DNA of 64,000 nucleotides. It comes from Pseudomonas sp. Lineage in GTDB: Bacteria > Pseudomonadota > Gammaproteobacteria > Pseudomonadales > Pseudomonadaceae. Where the stretch lies: the NCBI RefSeq assembly GCF_030684895.1, contig NZ_JAUXXP010000050.1, positions 1 to 64,000 of the forward strand, written 5' to 3'. Positions 47,428 to 56,688 of the stretch are shown in pieces. The notes under the pieces were generated by a model, which saw only the letters and a list, made by a program, of their open reading frames with translations, had not been told where the DNA came from and ran no database searches. The first letter of the stretch is position 1. Every line of letters begins with the position of its first letter. Made by a program: the position numbers and the translations under genes.

Positions 47428-50400
47428 GCTTGCTCCTGCGGCTGATCCGCATCCGCCTTGCGTGCCGGCAAGGGGGCGAAATAGCCCACCACCAACAGCA
47501 ACACACCCACACCAATAAACGACACGATGCGCTCCAGGCCACCGCGATTACCCAGTTCGACAAAGAACAGCTTGGCCACCACCAGCGCGATCAACGCCGC
47601 ACCGATCAGCCACAGCTCGCGCCGACCACGGCGGTTGCCGAGGACCATCAGCGGTAGAGCGATCAGCGTCCAGACAATCGACAAGCCGGCCTGCACCAGC
47701 ATCGAATCGAGCAGCGCATCCAGCTGATAAGGCACGCCCCCCCAGTGATGGGCGCTGCGCATGACCATCGCTGTCAGCAACGCGAAGAGCGAAGCCCCCG
47801 CCACGGCCTGAGTCAGCCACTGACTGCGTACGCTATCCACACCCAGCTCGGCCAAACCCATACGCGCCCAGGCGAACACTGCGCCAAGAGCAAACAGCAA
47901 ACCCAGCTCCAGTGGGTTGAGCAGCGGCAGGTAGGCCAGCGGCTCGGCATCCCCGGCGCTGGCGACGTTGGCCAGCCAGAACCAGCCGAGCATCAGCAGC
48001 GCCAACGGCGCCGCCGCCAGCAAACGGTACTCCCGTGGATATGCGACCAGCGGCCAAGGCCAGCGACGCGGCAATGCCATCAGCCAGAGGTAGGCACTTG
48101 GCAGCAGCGCCCAGCCCAGCCAGCGCCAGGCGTTGTAATGCTCCGACAGGGCCAACAGCAGGTAGCGCAGCTCCAGCGCCAGCACGCCCAGCAGCAACCA
48201 GCAGCCGAGCACATGGGCGGCGCTCAGCGCCCCTGCCGGTAACTGCGCCGCCAAGCGCCGCAGCGCCCAGAAGTGCACGGCAAACAACAGAGTCCAGGCC
48301 AGCCAGCCGAACTGCGCCGCCGGGTGATAGTGCAGGTGCCAGGCGTGCAGCAGCACCACGCCGGCCAGCGGTGTCAGCAGGCAGCACAGTAGCGCCAGCT
48401 CGGCCCAGCGTGTACGCGGCGCAAGGAATGCCGCCAAGGCCAAACTGGCCGCCAGCACCGCGAGCAAAGCACTGGCCTGCCATTCCGGCGCAACAAAGCG
48501 CAGCACTTCACTGCTTAGCGCCAGCGCCCACCAGGCCGCGCCCCACACCAGCAGCAGTTGCGCCAAGCCCAGCAAACTGAAATTACCCAGAGCGCTGGGC
48601 GCTTCGCGACGCGCCAACTGTTGCAAACGCCAGGCGCCGACCAAGGCGGCCGCACCGAGCACCAGCGGCGTCCAGAAATCCATATGCGCCAGCGGGCGAA
48701 TGCCCTCGGCCGACAGCTGCCCAAACAGCAGCGGGCTGACCGCAAGGAACACCAGCCCTGCCAGCACCTGCAACAACAGTCCGAAGATAAAGCTGGCGCG
48801 CTGCTGCAGGTGCAAACTGAGCCAGATGATCAGCAGCCCGCTGCCGCCCCATACCGCGCTGGCCGTAGCCCAGGGCAGGACAAACAGCACCGCCAGATTG
48901 AGGAACACCAGACCGACCAGCAGCACCACCGACAGCCCCCGCAACAGACGGCGATCAGCGCCAACCTGCGGATCACGCGCGGCCAGCAGCATGCCGGCGA
49001 TCAGGCCAAAGCCAATCAGCGAAGACGTCAGCAAGCCCTGCCAGCCAGCGGAAAAGCCGCCCATGCCGGTGGCCGCATTGCCGGCCATATCCAGCATAAA
49101 CACCAGACCACCGAACAACTGCACAGCAAAGGCGCTGAACAAGAAGCTGCGCGCCTGTATGCGCAGGCCCAACCACAGCGTCAGCAGGCCGGCCAACGCC
49201 CAGCTGATCGCCGTACCCTGCGCGGCAAACAGCAGCGGAGCAATCAGATAAAGGAAGGCCAGTCCGGCGCAGGCCAGCAGCGGCAAGCCGCGCACCTCCC
49301 AGCTGCTGGCGTGCTGCGTGTTCTGGCGCAGCTGCCAGTAGCTGAACAGCAAGGCTACGCCGAGCATCAGTGCGCCCAACGGCGCGCCATCCAGCAGGGT
49401 CAACTCACCCGAACGCAGGCCAATGACGAACGCCAGCGCCGCGCCAAACTGCAGGAGCAGGGCAAACGCTCGCGCCAGGCTGCGCTGCTGTCGCAAACCG
49501 AGCCAGAAGATACCCGCGCCTTCCACCGCCCAAGCGGCCGAGGTCCAGCGCGCATCCAGCCCCAAGGGAATCGCCAGACTGCCGAACACCACACCGAGTG
49601 CCAGGCAGGTTTCCACTAGCAGTACGGCGCGATCACCGGTGCGACCGACCAGCAACCGTGCCAGCACTAGGTAGAACAGCCCCAACGCCAGGGCGCTGAA
49701 GGCTGCGGCAAACTCGATGTGCTGTACCAACGCGAACTGCAGGCCAAAACCCACCAGCGGCGGGCCGAACAGCACGGTGGCGTCGATATAGTCGCCTTTG
49801 CGCGCCGCCCAGCGCAGCAGTTCATCGCAATCTTCGGGCGCATCCAGCGCTTCGCGCAGCTTGCGCCGGACAAACAGCAGACCGATGGCCACGTACATCA
49901 GGAAAAACAGAATCAAGAACGGTTCGGTGCTCCACAGCAGCTCCGGCGTGTAAGAGCGAATGCCCCAGGCGAAGCCGATGCCGAAGGTGCCAACAAAGCC
50001 AATCAGGTTGAGCAGCCGCCAGGCCTTGAACCAGGCGATGGCAAAAATGCCGGCATTGAGCAGGGCAAAATAGCTGAACAGCGCCACATGGTTACCGCTG
50101 CCTGTACTGGTCAGGATCGGCGCTGCAAAACCGCCCAGAGCCGCCGCGGCGGCCAGACCCAGGGCATCCTGCTTGATCGCCAGAATTGCCGAAAACACCG
50201 TGACCAGCACCAGCAGGCCCAACGCTACGCCAGGGTCCAATAAAGGATGCAGACGCATGGCCGCGAACACCGTCAGGTACAGCACCGCAACCCCAGTGCC
50301 CTGCAGCATCAATGCATAGTTGGGGTTACGCAGACGCAGCCACCAGCCCAATCCAAGCAAGGCCACCGCACTGGCGGCGACACCGGCATAACGCAACTCC

Positions 50401-51005
50401 ACCGGCACCACTACGCCTTCGGTGGCGTAACGCAGCAGGAAGGCCAGGCCGAGAAACAACAGCACCACTCCGACACGCAACACCGTGTTGCCGCCCAGCA
50501 ACCAGTTCTTGGCTGCTGCAAAGCCCCGCTCCAGCAAGGTGGGCTGACGCGGCTCAGCAGGCTTCCAAGGTTTAGCGGGCGGCGGTTTGATCGCAGCGGC
50601 GGGCTCGGCCGCAGCCTGCATTGGCGCGACAGGCTCAGCCGCAGGTTCGGGCAGGACAACATCCAGGGTCCAGTCCAACTCGGGCTCGGCCGCCTGGGCA
50701 GTGACAATCGGCTCAGGCGCGGGCTCGACAACGGAGCTGAGCGGCTCCGGCGGAGCTTCAGCGGCAGACGTGGCGCCCTGCTCCAACTTGAGCAAACGCT
50801 CATACAGCGCCGCAGTACCCTGCTCGAAACGCTGAGAAAAGGCCTTGAGCTGCGCCGTTAGCGCGGCATTCTCGCGCTCCAGCCCATGCAGTTTGAGCGC
50901 CTGACCAAGACCCAGGCCCATCAGAGCGCCCAGTAGCGAGGCCGTCAGCGTTTCATCCGCCAATGCCCCAAGTACCAAGCCCACCAGCATGAAGATCCAT
51001 TGCAT
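47424..51005 (-). CDS. Giant polytopic DUF2339 membrane protein
   Basis: A 1193-residue membrane protein. After an N-terminal glycine-rich helix (MQWIFMLVGLVLGALADETL) and a Pro/Glu-rich soluble linker (about residues 45-170), it contains some 25-30 hydrophobic helices up to the C-terminus. The GNTVLRVGVVLLFLGLAFLL segment that opens the membrane region is a DUF2339 hallmark. Function is unknown; it is coupled with DUF3999. No enzymatic motifs were seen. Confidence 0.88.
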   Translation of the reverse strand: MQWIFMLVGLVLGALADETLTASLLGALMGLGLGQALKLHGLERENAALTAQLKAFSQRFEQGTAALYERLLKLEQGATSAAEAPPEPLSSVVEPAPEPIVTAQAAEPELDWTLDVVLPEPAAEPVAPMQAAAEPAAAIKPPPAKPWKPAEPRQPTLLERGFAAAKNWLLGGNTVLRVGVVLLFLGLAFLLRYATEGVVVPVELRYAGVAASAVALLGLGWWLRLRNPNYALMLQGTGVAVLYLTVFAAMRLHPLLDPGVALGLLVLVTVFSAILAIKQDALGLAAAAALGGFAAPILTSTGSGNHVALFSYFALLNAGIFAIAWFKAWRLLNLIGFVGTFGIGFAWGIRSYTPELLWSTEPFLILFFLMYVAIGLLFVRRKLREALDAPEDCDELLRWAARKGDYIDATVLFGPPLVGFGLQFALVQHIEFAAAFSALALGLFYLVLARLLVGRTGDRAVLLVETCLALGVVFGSLAIPLGLDARWTSAAWAVEGAGIFWLGLRQQRSLARAFALLLQFGAALAFVIGLRSGELTLLDGAPLGALMLGVALLFSYWQLRQNTQHASSWEVRGLPLLACAGLAFLYLIAPLLFAAQGTAISWALAGLLTLWLGLRIQARSFLFSAFAVQLFGGLVFMLDMAGNAATGMGGFSAGWQGLLTSSLIGFGLIAGMLLAARDPQVGADRRLLRGLSVVLLVGLVFLNLAVLFVLPWATASAVWGGSGLLIIWLSLHLQQRASFIFGLLLQVLAGLVFLAVSPLLFGQLSAEGIRPLAHMDFWTPLVLGAAALVGAWRLQQLARREAPSALGNFSLLGLAQLLLVWGAAWWALALSSEVLRFVAPEWQASALLAVLAASLALAAFLAPRTRWAELALLCCLLTPLAGVVLLHAWHLHYHPAAQFGWLAWTLLFAVHFWALRRLAAQLPAGALSAAHVLGCWLLLGVLALELRYLLLALSEHYNAWRWLGWALLPSAYLWLMALPRRWPWPLVAYPREYRLLAAAPLALLMLGWFWLANVASAGDAEPLAYLPLLNPLELGLLFALGAVFAWARMGLAELGVDSVRSQWLTQAVAGASLFALLTAMVMRSAHHWGGVPYQLDALLDSMLVQAGLSIVWTLIALPLMVLGNRRGRRELWLIGAALIALVVAKLFFVELGNRGGLERIVSFIGVGVLLLVVGYFAPLPARKADADQPQEQA

Positions 51006-51134
51006 GCAGCGCCTTCCTATTCAGCTAAACCCGAACATCCTGTTGCCCGGCACCCGGCGCAAACTGCGCAGCAGTATAGGAGCCTGACCGGTGCATACCC
51101 AGAGAGACGTATGCCGCACGCATCACAGCACAGC

Positions 51135-51218
51135 AAAAAATGGCAGGAGCCATTTTTAACGTTGCGCAGCAACGGCCCGAAGGGTGTCTGCCATGGACGG
51201 CAGACATAAAGAATTGCC
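51135..51218. repeat. GTTGCGCAGCAAC-type repeat, third copy
   Basis: Same layout as the tandem copies at 20141-20301. The second hairpin here is GTCTGCC/GGCAGAC, different bases from those in the other copies but still fully paired. It lies between the divergent DUF2339 and Cys-cluster genes. Nothing else is evident in 51006-51322. Confidence 0.75.
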
Positions 51219-51322
51219 CCGGCCACAACCGCACAAACCATGACCAGCCGGCAGATAGTCATTCACAAACGCCGCAAGGCCGCTATCATCGCGCGCCGCA
51301 CAACTGATGCATGCCTGCTCCG

Positions 51323-51718
51323 ATGAAAAACAACCTGATTGCCGCCGCCGAACTCGACCGCCTGGAAACCTGGGCCAAATACACCGCAGATATGTGCCAC
51401 AGCTGCATGTCCAGCTGCTGCACGCTGCCGGTCGAGGCGCGGTTGAATGACCTGATCCGCATCGGCGTGGTCGATGAGTTTGAACGCAGCGAGCCGCTGA
51501 AGAACATCGCCAAGCGCCTGCAGAAAGACGGCATCGTCGAACGCTTCCACCAGAAGTCGGGCATCTTCACCCTGACCCGCATGAGCAACAACGACTGCTA
51601 TTCCCTCGTTCGCAAAACCCGCCTGTGCACAATCTACGAAAAGCGCCCGGATACCTGCCGCAACCATCCGAAGATCGGCCCGCGCCCTGGTTATTGCGCG
51701 TACAAGCCAAAGAGCTAA
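51323..51718 (+). CDS. YkgJ-type cysteine-cluster protein
   Basis: A 131-residue protein with the Cys pattern of the YkgJ (zinc- or iron-chelating) family: CHSCMSSCCTLP at the N-terminal side, CYSLVRKTRLCTIYEKRPDTC in two parts here (CYSLVRKTRLC and YEKRPDTCRNHP), and a final GYCAY. About eight Cys could hold a metal or Fe-S cluster. The ATG at 51323 starts the conserved MKNNLIAAAELDRLE; a further ATG at 51311 is possible. Function is unproven. Confidence 0.82.
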   Translation: MKNNLIAAAELDRLETWAKYTADMCHSCMSSCCTLPVEARLNDLIRIGVVDEFERSEPLKNIAKRLQKDGIVERFHQKSGIFTLTRMSNNDCYSLVRKTRLCTIYEKRPDTCRNHPKIGPRPGYCAYKPKS

Positions 51719-51844
51719 CTTGCCCCTACCTGCCGAGCGCAACAGCTGTTGACGCTCGCGCCCCTGCACGCCCCCCACAAACCATTCCCCGGCCAATTTA
51801 AGCGCCGCGGCCTCCACGCAGCACCACAAAGTGCGAGAAACGCA

Positions 51845-51875
51845 CAACTTCCGCGCAAACAAAATCCGCAATGAA
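51845..51875 (+). promoter_or_regulatory. Tentative algD promoter (sigma-22-like)
   Basis: CAACTTCCGCGCAAACAAAA at 51845-51864 resembles the P. aeruginosa algD promoter's GAACTT region and following bases. The spacing to a TCxxA-type -10 is not convincing. If real, the mRNA leader would be about 330 bases, as long as the one known for algD. Confidence 0.25.
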
Positions 51876-52192
51876 ATATAACCGTGCATAAATAGCGTTA
51901 TTTTTATGGCGCCATAAATTTAACACTTATATTGCCAACTATTTTTTGGCGCCTTAAAAATATCAAAATATAAGTTATTGTTTTTAAACATAAAAATAAC
52001 AACGCAACTAACAAATAAAAAATAATCACAAATTGGTTCATGTTTTGCTTGAAGAGCAAAAACAGCCAACTTAGTATCCGCGCCAATTCAGGTGTCGCCA
52101 CTTCTTAATCGCAGTTAGTAACGATTACGAAACGTTCCCGGCGTACTAATGAATATGGAAGTTGGCAACGCTTTAAGCCGACTACTCACTAA
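51850..52192. other. AT-rich algD leader region
   Basis: The stretch from about 51865 to 52060 is strikingly AT-rich against the GC-rich genes around it. It contains a perfect 16-bp palindrome TTTATGGCGCCATAAA (51903-51918) and a second GGCGCC core with partly matching flanks at 51942-51959. Their centres are 40 bases apart. Regulators of algD act in such a region in other pseudomonads. No gene is supported here. Confidence 0.7.
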
Positions 52193-52207
52193 TTGAGAGA
52201 GGGATCT

Positions 52208-53518
52208 ATGAGAATCAGTATTTTCGGATTGGGCTACGTAGGCGCTGTCTGTGCCGGTTGTTTATCGGCGCGCGGACATGAAGTCATCGGGGTCGATGTA
52301 TCACAACCGAAGATTGACCTGATCAATCAAGGTAAATCTCCAATTGTCGAACCCGGCCTCGCCGAGCTGCTTGAAGCTGGCGTCAAGTCGGGCCTGCTAC
52401 GCGGTACGACGGACGTCGGCGCTGCGGTGTTGGCCAGCGAGCTGTCCTTTATTGCCGTTGGTACGCCAAGCAAACGCAATGGCGATCTCGACCTCGGCTA
52501 TATGGAGTCCGTGTGCAAACAGATCGGCGAAGCGCTGCGCAACAAGCAGGACCGCCATACCGTCGTTGTACGCAGCACCGTCCTGCCCGGCACCGTCAAC
52601 AATGTCGTCATCCCCCTGATCGAAGCAGCATCCGGTAAAAAAGCTGGCATCGACTTTGGTGTGGCCACCAACCCTGAATTTCTCCGCGAAAGCACGGCAA
52701 TCAAGGACTACGACTTCCCGGCCATGACCGTTATCGGTGAATTGGACGAGCAGTCCGGTGACCTGTTGCAAGAGCTCTACAGTGAGCTGGATGCACCGAT
52801 CATCCGCAAGTCGATCGAAGTCGCGGAAATGATCAAGTACACCTGCAACGTTTGGCATGCGACCAAGGTCAGCTTCGCCAACGAAATCGGCAACATCGCC
52901 AAGGCATGCGGCGTCGATGGCCGCGAAGTGATGGATGTGGTGTGCCAGGATCACAAACTCAATCTGTCTCGTTACTACCTGCGCCCAGGCTACGCATTTG
53001 GCGGCTCCTGCCTGCCCAAGGACGTACGCGCCCTGACTTACCGCGCGGGGCAGATGGACGTCGAACACCCGCTACTGGCATCCATCATGCCGAGCAACCG
53101 CGCCCAGGTGCAGCGCGCCTATGACATGGTTTCCAGTTACGACAAACGTAAGATCGGCTTGCTCGGTCTGAGCTTCAAGGCCGGCACTGATGACCTGCGC
53201 GAAAGCCCGCTGGTAGAACTGGCCGAAATGCTGATCGGCAAGGGCTACGAACTGCGGATTTTCGACAGCAACGTCGAATACGCCAGGGTCTTCGGGGCGA
53301 ACAAGGAATACATCGAGTCGAAGATTCCCCATGTGTCCTCGCTGCTCTGCAAAGAGCTTGATGACGTGGTATCGGCATCCGACGTGCTGATCATCGGCAA
53401 CGGCGATGCACGCTTCGCGCAAGTGCTGCAGAACGTCGGTGACGACAAACAGATCCTCGACCTGGTCGGTTTTATGGAACACACCACCAGCGCGACCAAG
53501 GAAGGCATCTGCTGGTAA
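52208..53518 (+). CDS. algD: GDP-mannose 6-dehydrogenase
   Basis: A 436-residue NAD-dependent enzyme that makes GDP-mannuronate, the committed alginate precursor. The Rossmann motif GLGYVGAVCAGCL is at the N-terminus; the active-site Cys is in GGSCLPKDVRALTYRAG (Cys268 in family numbering). The C-terminal LLGLSFKAGTDDLRESPLVE is highly conserved. The ATG at 52208 has GAGAGAGGG before it and gives the standard AlgD length; the frame opens 15 bases earlier. It is the first gene of the alginate operon. Confidence 0.97.
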   Translation: MRISIFGLGYVGAVCAGCLSARGHEVIGVDVSQPKIDLINQGKSPIVEPGLAELLEAGVKSGLLRGTTDVGAAVLASELSFIAVGTPSKRNGDLDLGYMESVCKQIGEALRNKQDRHTVVVRSTVLPGTVNNVVIPLIEAASGKKAGIDFGVATNPEFLRESTAIKDYDFPAMTVIGELDEQSGDLLQELYSELDAPIIRKSIEVAEMIKYTCNVWHATKVSFANEIGNIAKACGVDGREVMDVVCQDHKLNLSRYYLRPGYAFGGSCLPKDVRALTYRAGQMDVEHPLLASIMPSNRAQVQRAYDMVSSYDKRKIGLLGLSFKAGTDDLRESPLVELAEMLIGKGYELRIFDSNVEYARVFGANKEYIESKIPHVSSLLCKELDDVVSASDVLIIGNGDARFAQVLQNVGDDKQILDLVGFMEHTTSATKEGICW

Positions 53519-53539
53519 GCCAACAATCAACAACATAAA

Positions 53540-53563
53540 GGCGGCACCGTTACAGGTGCCGCC
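53540..53563 (+). terminator. Perfect hairpin between algD and algA
   Basis: GGCGGCACC (53540-53548) and GGTGCCGCC (53555-53563) form a perfect nine-base stem with loop GTTACA, 21 bases after the algD stop. There is no T-run, so partial termination, RNA processing or mRNA protection is likelier than full termination. Confidence 0.5.
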
Positions 53564-53634
53564 AGCTCGACTGCGGCGCATTGCCAATGCTACTGCCTTC
53601 CCGATCTGAATCGATGTTTACAAGGAGTGACAGC

Positions 53635-55062
53635 ATGATTCCTCTGATTTTATCCGGCGGCAGCGGATCACGGCTCTGGCCGCTCTCGCGCAAGCTGTAC
53701 CCAAAGCAGTTTCTGGCCCTTACCGGCACTGCCACGATGTTTCAGCAAACCCTCAAACGCCTGGCACTTGAGGGCATGGGCCAACCCATCGTGGTGTGCA
53801 ATGAAGAGCACCGCTTCATTGTCAGCGAGCAACTCGCGGCCATCGACTGCAAGGCACAAAGCATTCTGCTCGAACCTTTCGGTCGTAACACTGCGCCAGC
53901 CGTGGCGATTGCCGCGATGCACCTGCTCGCCGAAGGCCGTGACGAATTGCTGCTGGTTTTGCCGGCTGACCATGTGATCGACGACCTGCAGGTTTTCCAT
54001 ACGGCGCTCGGCGTGGCCCGTAAAGCGGCGGAGCAAGGCGAGATGGTGCTGTTTGGCGTGCCGGCTGAGCGCGCAGAAACAGGCTATGGCTACATCAAGA
54101 CCGGCGGGGCAAAAACCGGGTTGTCTGCCGGTGTTTTGCAGGTTGAGCAGTTTGTCGAAAAACCCGATCTGGCCACCGCCAGCGCGTTTGTCGCACAGGG
54201 CGACTACTTCTGGAACAGCGGCATGTTCTTGTTCCGCTGCAGCCGTTATCTGGAAGAACTGCAACGCCACGACCCCGACATCTATGACACCTGCCAACTG
54301 GCCCTGAGTCGCAGCAAGGCTGACCTGGAGTTCATCCGTATCGACCCGGGCTCTTTTGAATGCTGTCCGGATAATTCCATCGACTACGCCGTGATGGAAA
54401 AAACTGATCGCGCCTGCGTGGTGCCGCTCGCCGCCGGCTGGAACGATGTCGGTTCCTGGTCAGCGCTGTGGGACGTGCAAGACAAGGACAGCAACGGCAA
54501 CAGTCATGCTGGCGATGTAGTGATGCATGACAGTCACAACTGCCTGGTACACAGCCAGAGCAAGCTGGTGACCCTGGTCGGCCTGGATGACGTGGTGGTG
54601 GTAGAGACCAAAGATGCCGTGATGGTGGCGCACAAGGACCGCGTGCAGGACGTCAAACAGTTGGTCAACACCCTGACCGCCCAGGGCCGTACGGAAGCGC
54701 AGGATCATTGCCAGGTCTATCGCCCGTGGGGCAGCTACGACTCCATCGACAACGGCAATCGTTTTCAGGTCAAACGCATCGTCGTCAAACCGGGCGCCAG
54801 CCTGTCGCTGCAGAAGCATCACCACCGGGCCGAGCACTGGATTGTGGTATCCGGGACGGCGCGGGTGACCTGCGACGAGAAGTCATTCCTGCTCTGGGAA
54901 AACCAGTCGACCTACATCCCCATCGCCGCCATTCATCGCTTATCCAACCCCGGCAAGATTCCTCTGGAAATCATCGAGGTGCAGTCTGGCAGCTATCTGG
55001 GTGAGGACGACATCGAGCGCTTCGAAGACGTCTACGGCCGGACGGACACCACGGTCAACTAA
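53635..55062 (+). CDS. algA: Phosphomannose isomerase/GDP-mannose pyrophosphorylase
   Basis: A 475-residue bifunctional enzyme. The N-terminal nucleotidyltransferase domain opens with the pyrophosphorylase signature LSGGSGSRLWPLSRKLYPKQ, followed by VEKPDLATA. The C-terminal cupin domain (from about residue 345) has QKHHHRAEHWIVVSGTA, the isomerase metal site. The enzyme converts fructose-6-phosphate to mannose-6-phosphate and mannose-1-phosphate to GDP-mannose. The frame opens at 53581, but ATG 53635 has AAGGAG seven bases upstream. Unusually, it is the second gene of the operon rather than the last. Confidence 0.95.
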   Translation: MIPLILSGGSGSRLWPLSRKLYPKQFLALTGTATMFQQTLKRLALEGMGQPIVVCNEEHRFIVSEQLAAIDCKAQSILLEPFGRNTAPAVAIAAMHLLAEGRDELLLVLPADHVIDDLQVFHTALGVARKAAEQGEMVLFGVPAERAETGYGYIKTGGAKTGLSAGVLQVEQFVEKPDLATASAFVAQGDYFWNSGMFLFRCSRYLEELQRHDPDIYDTCQLALSRSKADLEFIRIDPGSFECCPDNSIDYAVMEKTDRACVVPLAAGWNDVGSWSALWDVQDKDSNGNSHAGDVVMHDSHNCLVHSQSKLVTLVGLDDVVVVETKDAVMVAHKDRVQDVKQLVNTLTAQGRTEAQDHCQVYRPWGSYDSIDNGNRFQVKRIVVKPGASLSLQKHHHRAEHWIVVSGTARVTCDEKSFLLWENQSTYIPIAAIHRLSNPGKIPLEIIEVQSGSYLGEDDIERFEDVYGRTDTTVN

Positions 55063-55138
55063 ATCAAGGCCCTGTTCCGGGGCCGCATGGCTCAACGCCT
55101 CGCGGTAGAGAACGGCTTCAATGGAGGAAGCATGACGC

Positions 55139-56671
55139 ATGCTTAGGTTTTTTGTAGGAGCACTGAAGTGGGTCGAGACTTCGCCAGCGTTCGGCAAGCT
55201 GTGCGGCTGGGCCTGCCTGATCGCATTGATCGCACTCACCTCCGAAATGGTCGACCCGAGCTACCTGGACCCGTCGCATCAGAAGTTTATCTTTCTGATC
55301 GGCGCCCTGGGCATGTGGCGCTATGGCAATGCGGCGATTCACTACATGCGCGGCATGTACTTCCTGCACTGGCGCTTCCCGCGCATGCGCAAAGCAGTTG
55401 AGCGCATGGGCGCGGCGGCGTTGCCCGAGCATATGTTCATGGTCGTCACCAGTTTCCGTATTCCGACCCACACCACCTACAAGGTCTATCAGTCGGTGTT
55501 TCAGGAAGTTCAGCGCCTGCAGGTGCCGTGCACGGTCATTGCCTCGATCGTCGAGAAAGGTGACGAGAACTTCATCAAGGACATCATGCGCCAGGAAGTG
55601 CGCGGGCGTGATGACATCAAGCTGATCATCGTGCGGGCCCGCGGCACCGGTAAACGTGACGGCCTGGCCCATGCCTTCCGCGCCCTGTCGCGGCAAATGC
55701 CGCTGGAAAATGCGGTCGTCGGCGTGGTCGACGGCGACACCATGATGCTGCCGGGCTGCGTCGAGCGCGCAGTGACCATGTTTGCCTACCTGCCTAGCGT
55801 CGGCGGCCTGACCACCAATGAGTTCTGCGAGGTGGAAGGCAGCAAGCTGATGCAAGAGTGGCACACCATGCGCTTCGTCCAGCGGCACATCAACATGTGC
55901 TCAATGGCGCTCTCCAAACGCGTACTGACCATGACTGGGCGCTTGTCGTTTTTCCGTGCCAGTGTGATGACCGACCCCGCGTTCATCAAAGATGTAGAAG
56001 CCGACTTTCTCGATCACTGGCGCCTAGGGCGCTTCCAGTTCCTTACCGGCGATGACAAATCCTCCTGGTTCAGCCTGATGCGTTCGGGCTGGGACACCTT
56101 CTATGTGCCCGACAGCCACACCCTGACAGTCGAGCATCCGCCAGACAGCAGCTTCCTGCGCGCGACACGCCAACTGATGTACCGCTGGTATGGCAACTCG
56201 CTGCGGCAGAACTTCCGCATTACCAAATTACTGGGCCTCGACCGCCTGGGCCTGTTCACCATGTACGTGCTGTACGACCAGCGGGTGTCCATGTGGACCT
56301 GCCTGATGGGTTTAAGCGCATCAATCGTGGCCGGCCTGCTGTTCGGTATCCAGTACCTGCTGCTGTACCTGTTCTGGGTGTTGCTGTCGCGCACCCTGGT
56401 GACCCTGCTGTTCTTCTTCAGCAAGCACCCGGTGGACCCGATTTACCCCTTCGTTCTGTATTACAACCAGATCGTCGGCTCGGTGATGAAGGTTTACACC
56501 ATGTTCCACATGGACCGGCAGAGCTGGACCCGGCAAAAAACCACACTCAGCAACGGCAGCGTCAGTTTCGATGCAGCCCTTAACCGATGGACTTCGAAGG
56601 CGATGCTGCTGTCCTCCATCGCCATTTTCTTCGGGGTCATTTCGGTCCTGCTAGATCTCACGCAACCTTAA
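55139..56671 (+). CDS. alg8: Alginate polymerase catalytic subunit Alg8
   Basis: A 510-residue inner-membrane GT2 glycosyltransferase that polymerises GDP-mannuronate. N-terminal hydrophobic segments (about 18-36 and 44-66) precede the cytoplasmic GT2 domain with the GVVDGDTMMLPG metal-binding motif and later the ADFLDHWRLGRFQFLTGDD segment. Further C-terminal membrane helices lie at about residues 385-455. A GGAGGAAG site precedes the ATG by nine bases. It functions with Alg44. Confidence 0.95.
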   Translation: MLRFFVGALKWVETSPAFGKLCGWACLIALIALTSEMVDPSYLDPSHQKFIFLIGALGMWRYGNAAIHYMRGMYFLHWRFPRMRKAVERMGAAALPEHMFMVVTSFRIPTHTTYKVYQSVFQEVQRLQVPCTVIASIVEKGDENFIKDIMRQEVRGRDDIKLIIVRARGTGKRDGLAHAFRALSRQMPLENAVVGVVDGDTMMLPGCVERAVTMFAYLPSVGGLTTNEFCEVEGSKLMQEWHTMRFVQRHINMCSMALSKRVLTMTGRLSFFRASVMTDPAFIKDVEADFLDHWRLGRFQFLTGDDKSSWFSLMRSGWDTFYVPDSHTLTVEHPPDSSFLRATRQLMYRWYGNSLRQNFRITKLLGLDRLGLFTMYVLYDQRVSMWTCLMGLSASIVAGLLFGIQYLLLYLFWVLLSRTLVTLLFFFSKHPVDPIYPFVLYYNQIVGSVMKVYTMFHMDRQSWTRQKTTLSNGSVSFDAALNRWTSKAMLLSSIAIFFGVISVLLDLTQP

Positions 56672-56688
56672 GTAAAGGCGCGAATGCT

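Noticed and set aside
48558..49619. 353-codon rightward frame inside DUF2339
   Set aside because: Gln/Arg-rich antisense shadow of the DUF2339 gene.
51904..52101. 65-codon leftward hydrophobic frame in the algD leader
   Set aside because: Hydrophobicity follows from AT-rich DNA, and I see no ribosome site or family; more likely regulatory DNA.
52158..52175. Sigma-54-like site TTGGCAACGCTTTAAGC before algD
   Set aside because: The GG to GC distance is one base too long for the -24/-12 rule.
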